A stretch of DNA of 64,000 nt. Origin: CAIZQW01 sp942493055 (GTDB taxonomy: Bacteria; Verrucomicrobiota; Kiritimatiellia; RFP12; UBA1067). Below, piece after piece: positions 57,806 to 64,000 of the stretch. Location: contig OW818680.1 of NCBI GenBank assembly GCA_942493055.1, positions 5,890,001 through 5,954,000 on the forward strand, given 5' to 3'. A program made the position numbers and the translations under genes. The first letter of the stretch is position 1. Each line of letters opens with the position of its first letter. A model generated the notes under the pieces. The model was not told where the DNA came from. It saw only the letters and a program-made list of their open reading frames with translations, and searched no databases.

Positions 57806-59200
57806 ATGTACGATTTTGATCTCATTGTCATTGGCGCAGGCCCAGGGGGATACCCTGCCGCCATTCGTGCCGCGCAACTCGGGAAGAAGACGGCGATCAT
57901 TGAAAAGGAGGCTTTTGGCGGGACCTGTCTCAATTGGGGCTGCATTCCCACGAAGACCCTGATTGCCTCTGCCGAGCGCTTCCATCAGGCCACGCATTCG
58001 GAATCCTTCGGGGTCTCTGTAAAAGGTGCGTCGTTTGATTATGCTAAGATGGTCGCGCGCAAGTGCGAGGTGGTCACCAAGCTTACGACGGGGATTCAGG
58101 CCCTCCTGAAGTCCAATCAGGTGGAGATGATTCAAGGCCTTGCGCGCTTTGAGGGCGCGAATCGTCTGTCCGTCGTCCAGCCTGACGGGACCACGCGCTG
58201 GGTGAGCGCCACTGCGATTATTATTGCCGCAGGCAGCGATTCAGCGATGCCGGGCTTCCTGCCCAAGGCGAAGCAGGTGATGGACAGCCGGGCGTTTCTG
58301 GATCTGACGACGCTCCCAAAGTCTTTATTGGTTTTGGGCGGCGGCGTGATCGGCTGCGAGTTCGCCTGCATGGCGGCGACGCTGGGTACGAAGGTGACGG
58401 TCATTGAAATGCTTGAGGACATTGTCATGGTTCTCGACAAGGATGTCCGCCGTGTCCTTCGCAAGCGTATGGAAGCTTTGGGAATTACAATACTGACTGG
58501 CGCGCCTTTGACCGAGATCGAGGCGAAGAAGGATCAGGTGTCAGGGGTCTACAAAGACCAGAAGCTCGTAGGGGATGCCCTGCTGGTTGCTGTTGGACGC
58601 AAGCCGAACACTGCCGCACTCAATCTCGACCGTGCAGGTGTCAAGGTTGATGAACGCGGGACGATCCCTGTGAATGCGCAGTGCCGCACGAACATCGCAA
58701 ATATCTTTGCCATTGGTGACTTGGTGACAGGCTCTATCCAGCTTGCGCATGCCGCAACGCAACAAGGGGTTGTCGCAGCAGAGGCCGCAGCGGGACAAGC
58801 GTCCAAAATTGAGAAGCTTTGCCCGTCCTGCATCTTTACCTCACCGGAAATTGGTTTGGTGGGCCTGACTGAGGCGAAAGCAGAGCAACTGGGCATCCCG
58901 GTGAAGACCGCGGTGTTCCCATTTGCAGCCCTTGGAAAGGCTATGGCCGCAGGCGAGACGGATGGTTTTGTGAAGTGGGTCGCTGATCCAGTCACGGGAC
59001 AACTGCTTGGCGCGCAAGCCATTGGCGGACATGCGACAGACCTTATATCAGAGGCCGCGGTCGCTATCCGCAATGAGTTGACGATTGATGAGATCGGCAA
59101 AGCTATTCACTGCCATCCTACCTTGGCTGAAGCCTGGATGGAAGCCGCACATGCCTTCCATGGTGAATGCATTCATCTCCCGAAATCTAGACGCCCATGA
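57806..59200 (+). CDS. lpdA: Dihydrolipoamide dehydrogenase (E3)
   Basis: The gene encodes 464 residues. The FAD site DLIVIGAGPGGYPAAIRA is at 5-22. The redox-active Cys pair is in GGTCLNWGCIPTK (C41, C46). The NAD site is LLVLGGGVIGCEFACMAATL. The end HCHPTLAEAWMEAAH holds the catalytic His-Glu pair. It re-oxidises the lipoyl group of E2 and passes electrons to NAD. It overlaps the following zinc-ribbon gene by 4 bases. Confidence 0.94.
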   Translation: MYDFDLIVIGAGPGGYPAAIRAAQLGKKTAIIEKEAFGGTCLNWGCIPTKTLIASAERFHQATHSESFGVSVKGASFDYAKMVARKCEVVTKLTTGIQALLKSNQVEMIQGLARFEGANRLSVVQPDGTTRWVSATAIIIAAGSDSAMPGFLPKAKQVMDSRAFLDLTTLPKSLLVLGGGVIGCEFACMAATLGTKVTVIEMLEDIVMVLDKDVRRVLRKRMEALGITILTGAPLTEIEAKKDQVSGVYKDQKLVGDALLVAVGRKPNTAALNLDRAGVKVDERGTIPVNAQCRTNIANIFAIGDLVTGSIQLAHAATQQGVVAAEAAAGQASKIEKLCPSCIFTSPEIGLVGLTEAKAEQLGIPVKTAVFPFAALGKAMAAGETDGFVKWVADPVTGQLLGAQAIGGHATDLISEAAVAIRNELTIDEIGKAIHCHPTLAEAWMEAAHAFHGECIHLPKSRRP

Positions 59201-59553
59201 ACAAGCCGTATCCCAAGGAAATCACCTGTTCTGCCTGTGGCGAGATCGCTCTCGTCCGGGCAGAACCTGTTTATGAGGACTTCAAGAAGGTCGGTGAAGC
59301 CTATGTCTGTACCGCCTGTGGAAAGCGCTATGCTTCCGCAGAAGAGACGCCCTTTGTGGGCGCTCAAGTCAAGCCGGCGCTCTTTTCGGAGGCCGATAAG
59401 CCGGAGACCATCAAGATATTTGAGGACGATGAGCGTCAACGGTGCTGCGCCTATTGCAAGCACATGGTGCTGAATCCCTTTGGGCAGCGTTGCGGGGTCA
59501 CCAACCGCTTTACCGAAGCGACTGACTTGTGCGATCACTTTGAAAAAAAATAA
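59197..59553 (+). CDS. Double zinc-ribbon protein of unknown function
   Basis: The gene encodes 118 residues starting inside the lpdA stop (ATGA). It has two Cys sets: CSACGE...CTACGK (about 11-41), and CAYCKHM...CGVTNRF...CDHF (about 86-115). The spacing fits one zinc ribbon plus a second Cys4 site. Between them is an acidic linker (FEDDERQRC). Its co-translation with E3 suggests an accessory role for the complex, but no such factor is known to me. It could instead be a simple metal-binding protein. Confidence 0.72.
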   Translation: MNKPYPKEITCSACGEIALVRAEPVYEDFKKVGEAYVCTACGKRYASAEETPFVGAQVKPALFSEADKPETIKIFEDDERQRCCAYCKHMVLNPFGQRCGVTNRFTEATDLCDHFEKK

Positions 59554-59644
59554 AGCCTTGGCCACCCGAAACGTGCAATTATAATTTACACAAAACAAAC
59601 ATATATCTAATAGTTTCGATACCCATAGGGTTTGTTTGATTTTA

Positions 59645-59685
59645 AAATCCGCTCGGGATAACGAGCTCCCGAGTGGATTTTTTTT
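59645..59685 (+). terminator. Intrinsic terminator after the E2-E3 operon
   Basis: AAATCC-G-CTCGGGA pairs with TCCCGAG-T-GGATTT, followed directly by a run of eight T residues. It lies about 90 bases after the zinc-ribbon stop. Confidence 0.88.
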
Positions 59686-59728
59686 CTGGTGATGTCAAAT
59701 ATTGTTTCATTTTTCAATTAAGGGGGCA

Positions 59729-59756
59729 TTGACAGACTCGGGCATAATGTTATAAC
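59729..59756 (+). promoter_or_regulatory. Strong promoter placing the transcription start at or next to the ATG (leaderless)
   Basis: A perfect TTGACA (59729-59734), a 16-bp spacer and TATAAC (59751-59756) lie with only 8 bases between the -10 box and ATG 59765. Transcription would begin at about 59762-59765, so the mRNA would have essentially no leader. No ribosome-binding site is visible before this start. Confidence 0.65.
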
Positions 59757-59764
59757 ATATAGAC

Positions 59765-60913
59765 ATGAAAGCGTTGCTCATAGATGTTTCTTTTTTTCTG
59801 GGAGGGGATCAGAAGAATTTCATTGATTTGTGTTCTTCCTTGCAGGACAACAAGTCAATCGAGATTGCTGCTGCTGTGAATGCCGGCCCCTTGATGGACG
59901 TGCTGATCGGGCTTGGCATTCAGACGTATCCTTTGAATATGCGGTTTGAGCCGACTCACAAGCGTGGGTTTTTATCAACGTTATCCTCTTTCTTTCACTC
60001 CCCGACTCCAATCAGTCAAATTATAGCTGATTTCAATCCTGATATTGTCCATGCAAACACCTTTGAGTCTGCTAAAATGATTCCCTCCTTGCCTGCAAGA
60101 CGGCTCTTGTTTTGGCAAGTCTCCAATCTCAGGCTGTCACGTTCGGATACACTCTCCATTGCAACGCGGTGTGCACGTATCGTTGCGGGGTCTACCGCGC
60201 TGGATGAGTTTTTGGGGGAGGTCCTTCCGTCTGCCTATTGCGGACGCGTGCGCATTATTCATAATGGCCTTGATATGCAGGTGTATAAGCCTGGCGACAA
60301 AGCTGCCTGTCGGAAATCCTTCGCGTTGCCGCCGGAGGTGCCTGTCATTGGATTTCTGGCAGATTTGATTCCCTGGAAGCGCCATGGTTTCTTCCTAGAG
60401 GTTGCCAAACACATCCTTGAGCAGAATCCCGCTGTCCATTTTGTTGTGGTGGGGCGCTCCTATGCGTCTCAATATGAGCGGTATGAAAAGGCCTTCCGAG
60501 AAGCCTTGTCAGCCTTTGTTGCACCGGAACAGATCCATTGGCTGCAGAATGTGAACAACAGTGAGTCGGTGTTACCTGCGTTTGATCTACTCATTCATAC
60601 TGCCTACGGCGAGTCATCGGGGCGGGCTGTGTGCGAGGCCATGGCCATGCAAATTCCGGTCATCGCCTTTGAGTCCGGTGCGATTCGCGACTTGATTACG
60701 AACCGTAAAGACGGTATCTTATTACGCAGCGATGACGCGAATGAGTTTGCGCGTGAAGCGCTTGGGCTTCTCGCAAACCCTGGTCAGGCTGCGGCACTTG
60801 CTTCCTCGGCGCGGGAGACGATTCAAAAGGAGTATTCAAAGGAAGACATGTGTCAGCGGATGATTGGCGAGTATAAGAGCGCCATCGATGCTGAATTGAA
60901 CCATAACACATGA
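59765..60913 (+). CDS. GT4-family glycosyltransferase
   Basis: The gene encodes 382 residues. The N-terminal domain has DVSFFLGGDQKNFIDLCSSL with the Gly-Gly acceptor loop. The C-terminal GT4 domain has VIGFLADLIPWKRHGFFLEV and the nucleotide-sugar site LIHTAYGESSGRAVCEAMAM (EX7E). The expected reaction is transfer from a nucleotide sugar to an envelope glycan. It overlaps pyrC by 4 bases, so the two genes are co-translated although they belong to different pathways. Confidence 0.87.
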   Translation: MKALLIDVSFFLGGDQKNFIDLCSSLQDNKSIEIAAAVNAGPLMDVLIGLGIQTYPLNMRFEPTHKRGFLSTLSSFFHSPTPISQIIADFNPDIVHANTFESAKMIPSLPARRLLFWQVSNLRLSRSDTLSIATRCARIVAGSTALDEFLGEVLPSAYCGRVRIIHNGLDMQVYKPGDKAACRKSFALPPEVPVIGFLADLIPWKRHGFFLEVAKHILEQNPAVHFVVVGRSYASQYERYEKAFREALSAFVAPEQIHWLQNVNNSESVLPAFDLLIHTAYGESSGRAVCEAMAMQIPVIAFESGAIRDLITNRKDGILLRSDDANEFAREALGLLANPGQAAALASSARETIQKEYSKEDMCQRMIGEYKSAIDAELNHNT

Positions 60914-62172
60914 CCAACCTTTATCTTTCGAATGTACGCATTCTTGATCCTCTCCATGGCCGAGATACTGTCTGCGATTTCAGTATCCGAAATGGAGTCA
61001 TACAATCTCCTGAGGCCTCACGAGAGGGCTTGACGTTGTGCGATGCAACGGGGCTTCTCCTTGCTCCAGGCTTTTGGGACACGCATGTCCACTTCCGGGA
61101 CCCTGGCAATCCGAGTGCCGAAACCCGACAGACAGGGGCGCGGGCAGCGGCTGCTGGCGGTTTCACGCATGTCGTGACAATGCCCAACACAACGCCTGCC
61201 GGCGATTCAATCGCCTGGCTTCAGGAGCAGATAGAAGATGATCGCTCTGTCAATATCCATCCCTCCGCGTGCCTTTCGGTCGGGCGTCAAGGCCAAGCCG
61301 TGTCGGACATCGAAAGTCTTGCTGCACATGGGGCCTCGGGATTTACGGATGACGGGTCATTTCTCCTGGATGACGCGCTGATGCGCGAGGCGATGCTTCG
61401 GGCAAAAAAAGCGGGGAAGCCTGTTTTTGACCATGCGGTTGTTCCTGCGCTCGCAAAAGATGGCGTGATCCGCGCCTGCGAAGCTGCAAGCACGCTTCGT
61501 CTCCCGGTTTTCCCTCCGGAGGCTGAGATTGAAGCGATTGCGCGTGATATCCGGCTCTGCCGGGAGACCGGGTGTACCCTGGTGATCCAGCACATTTCAA
61601 CAGCAGGCGGCGTTGCGCTCATCCGCCAGGCGCGTGCCGAGGGCCTGCCCGTCTTTGCGGAAGCCTCACCGCATCATCTCGCACTTTCTGCAGAGGACAT
61701 CCCGGGGGATGATGGTAACTGGCGCATGAATCCACCGTTGGGCACACGTGAGGACCGTACCGCGATTCGTAAGGCTGTTCTGGACGGAACGATTACGCTC
61801 TTTGCGACCGACCATGCTCCCCATGCGTTTGAGTCGAAATCTAAAGGTTTCTTGAAAGCGCCCTTTGGCGTCATCGGTCTTGAAAACGCCATCGGTGTGA
61901 CCTGGAAGGTTATGGTGGAAGAGGAGGGGATGTCCCTCTTGGATTGGGTCAGTTGCTGGACCCTGCACCCCGCCCAGATGCTGAACAAGCCGCTTCCGAA
62001 GCTGGAGCCGGGAGAGATTGCAGACGCTGTCTTGATTGATCCTAAAACGCCTTGGATTGTCAATCCTGAAACCTTCCAGTCGAAGTCACGTAACTGCCCC
62101 TTTGCGGGGATGCTGCTTCATGCACGTGCAGTCATGACGGTCTGTAACGGACGTACAACGTGGACAGCCTAA
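60910..62172 (+). CDS. pyrC: Dihydroorotase
   Basis: The gene encodes 420 residues, matching the class I dihydroorotase length. The zinc-ligand motif GFWDTHVHFRDPGNP is near 53-67. QHISTAGGVALI, EASPHHL and LFATDHAPHAFE (metal ligand Asp) complete the site. It closes carbamoyl aspartate to dihydroorotate in pyrimidine synthesis. pyrB, its usual neighbour, is not present in the window. Confidence 0.92.
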   Translation: MTNLYLSNVRILDPLHGRDTVCDFSIRNGVIQSPEASREGLTLCDATGLLLAPGFWDTHVHFRDPGNPSAETRQTGARAAAAGGFTHVVTMPNTTPAGDSIAWLQEQIEDDRSVNIHPSACLSVGRQGQAVSDIESLAAHGASGFTDDGSFLLDDALMREAMLRAKKAGKPVFDHAVVPALAKDGVIRACEAASTLRLPVFPPEAEIEAIARDIRLCRETGCTLVIQHISTAGGVALIRQARAEGLPVFAEASPHHLALSAEDIPGDDGNWRMNPPLGTREDRTAIRKAVLDGTITLFATDHAPHAFESKSKGFLKAPFGVIGLENAIGVTWKVMVEEEGMSLLDWVSCWTLHPAQMLNKPLPKLEPGEIADAVLIDPKTPWIVNPETFQSKSRNCPFAGMLLHARAVMTVCNGRTTWTA

Positions 62173-62194
62173 TTTTTCTTTGGAACCCAGCCCT

Positions 62195-64000
62195 ATGAAA
62201 AAGTGGATGACGCCCCTTTTTTGCTTTCTTCTATGCGCCTCTTTGTGCCCTTTTGCACGTGCTGCTTCTGCTCTCGAAACGCAAGACTGCTTCACAGCAT
62301 CTGCCATCCGCGCACAGGCCGTCCGGCAGGCCGACCGCCTCTACACGCGTCTTAAAACGCCTGATGCGGCGTATGGCTCTCAGGAGTTATTTATTGCGAT
62401 GCTCGCCTACGCGGAGGCGAATACGAACCTTTGCCGTATTGCGGAAATACTGACCTTTGCCGAGCAGATGCAGGAGCGCAATCCGGAGAGCAAAGGACAT
62501 GGTAATTTTTACTGGTACTCACGCAATGCGGAGGTGCTTGACTTCAATGCGGTTGACTTTGCGATGCAATATGGCGCCTTGCTTTGGAAACATTACCAGG
62601 AGCGCCTTCCTCCGGAGACCCAGAAAAGATTGCGAGCTGTGCTGGAACTGGGCCTCATCGGGCTGCAGAAGCATAAGGTGCGTCCCTCCTATACAAATAT
62701 TGCGCTCCTCAACGCGTCGGATCTGATCCTCCTTGGAGAGTCGCTCCACGCTGAGGCTGCAACGCGGGAAGGGGAGAAACGGCTGAATCGATTTGCCCGC
62801 CTTCTGTACGAAGAGGGGGTCCATGAATTTGTGAGTCCGACCTATTATGATGTCGATGTCGAGGCCTTACGCTTGCTCGAAGGCGGAACGACCCATGCGC
62901 AGGTGCGCGAAGCCGCACGTATCCTGCTTGATTATTTTTGGACAGATATTGCTTTGAACTGGTTCACGCCCTCTGACCGGCTCGCAGGCTCTCACAGCCG
63001 GACCTACAATTACGTGTATGGCTTTGGCTCGCTTGACCATCTGATGATGCGTCATGGCTGGATGAAAGTTCCTGAGAAATACTTCTGTTCGAACAGTCGT
63101 GGCCTCTACTCACAGTGGCAGCCCGCTCCCGCCTTTATGAAGCTGAACCAGACCTATCCGCGCCTGGTGGAGCAGACCTGGGGGAGCGACCCGATGTGCG
63201 CGCGCACGCATTATGTCTGTCCGGATATCACGCTGGGCACCTCCTGGCGCAACTATGGCGGACGGATGGATATCCCGCTGGCGGTTGACTTCCCTGCGCC
63301 CTCGCGGAAGTCAAACCAGCCGCGCGTCTCCTTTATTCCCGATGGACGCCAGGATCCTTATGGGACAAAGAAGATCTTTGATGGACGTGTTCATGAAAAG
63401 GCCTTTCATCTCTCCCACTACTGGGTAGGCGTCCAGGAGAAGGCTGACGCACTGGCGCTCGCCATCTACCGTCCCGAGGATTTCAAGGATACGACCGGAA
63501 CGCTGGAGTCCCATCTGTTGCTGCCGACTGAGGTCGATAGCGTGTGGGTGGATGATACGCCTTTGGCTCGTGTGACCACGAATGCCCTTCCGCTGAACGC
63601 CTCTGTCTTCCTTCGCCACGGAAGCGCAGTCCTCGGGCTTCGCATTCCCTGGAGCAGGGGGCACACGGCAGAGCCCTGCTCGCTGAGTCTTGTCGCGGAC
63701 AATCCGAAGCTCCACGTGATGCGGCTGACGGTCTCACATCCTGTTTTGCCGACCAATCAGGTCCCCTTGCACCTTGCGGGTGTCGCGCTTCGCTTGCGCA
63801 TCGGAAGCAACATCACAAACGATCAAGCGTTTGCAACCTTCAGGGGACTCTTTCGGAACGAGGCAATCCAGACCCACGCCACCGTTTCAGGGCTTGTCGT
63901 TCGTGCCGCAAATGATTCCCTAATGATTCAGGCGCTTGCACCCTATGCGAATGAGCGTCCGGTGCTAACCCTCCCTGCGCCTCCAAGAGCCCTCCTCAGC
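62195..64000 (+). CDS. Large secreted protein, unidentified, runs off the window
   Basis: The reading frame from ATG 62195 stays open to the window end (602 codons). Residues 1-26 are a signal peptide (FCFLLCASLCPFARA). Residues 30-280 are helix-rich with spaced Trp/Tyr (GHGNFYWYSRNAEVLDFNAV), suggesting an alpha-toroid of the type found in glycan lyases and hydrolases. From about residue 330 the chain is beta-rich. I cannot assign a family. A heparinase- or alginate-lyase-like fold is possible, but the catalytic residues are not identified. It follows pyrC by 22 bases and is probably a separate unit. Confidence 0.6.
   Translation, partial: MKKWMTPLFCFLLCASLCPFARAASALETQDCFTASAIRAQAVRQADRLYTRLKTPDAAYGSQELFIAMLAYAEANTNLCRIAEILTFAEQMQERNPESKGHGNFYWYSRNAEVLDFNAVDFAMQYGALLWKHYQERLPPETQKRLRAVLELGLIGLQKHKVRPSYTNIALLNASDLILLGESLHAEAATREGEKRLNRFARLLYEEGVHEFVSPTYYDVDVEALRLLEGGTTHAQVREAARILLDYFWTDIALNWFTPSDRLAGSHSRTYNYVYGFGSLDHLMMRHGWMKVPEKYFCSNSRGLYSQWQPAPAFMKLNQTYPRLVEQTWGSDPMCARTHYVCPDITLGTSWRNYGGRMDIPLAVDFPAPSRKSNQPRVSFIPDGRQDPYGTKKIFDGRVHEKAFHLSHYWVGVQEKADALALAIYRPEDFKDTTGTLESHLLLPTEVDSVWVDDTPLARVTTNALPLNASVFLRHGSAVLGLRIPWSRGHTAEPCSLSLVADNPKLHVMRLTVSHPVLPTNQVPLHLAGVALRLRIGSNITNDQAFATFRGLFRNEAIQTHATVSGLVVRAANDSLMIQALAPYANERPVLTLPAPPRALLS

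Overview
The window looks like a chromosomal segment of a Gram-negative bacterium of the PVC superphylum, most like Kiritimatiellota/Lentisphaerota. This placement is an inference. It rests on scattered secreted polysaccharide-degrading enzymes (GH36-like, GH51, PL11), a Kdo transferase (WaaA) that implies lipopolysaccharide, a SUMF1-domain lipoprotein, a Gfo/Idh/MocA lipoprotein, a PQQ-propeller protein, and a leuA/cupin/acyl-CoA ligase/ROK/ACT/PaaK cluster with an anaerobe-like flavour. No rRNA gene is present, so the phylum cannot be proved from the window.

Layout. 1-183 is the 5' end of mtnA (minus strand), followed by tRNA-Ala(GGC) at 320-395. 400-10300 is an accessory 'graveyard'. It holds a duplicated cassette of small GIY-YIG nucleases, two identical REP-associated tyrosine transposases (RAYTs) with matching inverted ends and solo ends, an orphan Rhs C-terminal toxin-like tip with a membrane-anchored partner, phage-like gene fragments, and a 339-bp MITE whose removal restores the reading frame it interrupts. 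10351-23617 holds mostly secreted enzymes, plus another HUH/Y1 transposase fused to a Rossmann-like domain. 23840-28517 is a thiol-redox block (ArsE-ArsF fusion, ArsG-like permease, a PNP/CPBP pair, DsbD). 28600-30553 is split coaB/coaC plus gmk. 30642-34469 holds a PL11 lyase and waaA. 34813-43498 is housekeeping (tlyA, nadK, a giant AsmA-like protein, prmC, a DUF3127 protein, ligA). 43770-50841 is one long co-directional cluster beginning with leuA, behind a terminator-like leader hairpin. 50838-64000 holds cobalamin adenosyltransferase, two GT4 glycosyltransferases, an EfpL-type elongation factor, a DnaQ-like exonuclease, a transglutaminase, an AraC regulator, E2 and E3 of a 2-oxoacid dehydrogenase, pyrC and an unidentified large secreted protein that runs off the end.

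How the parts work together. The secreted hydrolases and lyase would release arabinose, galactose and rhamnogalacturonan fragments from plant-type polysaccharide. They are dispersed single genes, not a classic PUL: no SusC/D pair or ABC importer is visible. The ArsEF/ArsG and DsbD genes suggest electron export to periplasmic thiols and/or organoarsenical handling. The leuA-paaK cluster links branched-chain synthesis with acyl/aryl-CoA ligation.

The strongest candidates for something new are the GIY-YIG/RAYT/REP assembly (0.4-6.3 kb), the MITE with a compensated hairpin shared with a second locus (9.7 and 41 kb), the orphan Rhs tip pair (2.4-3.5 kb), the Y1-transposase/Rossmann fusion (11.9-12.8 kb), and a TGGAAT-flanked repeat family that has trimmed or replaced the ends of dsbD and coaB.
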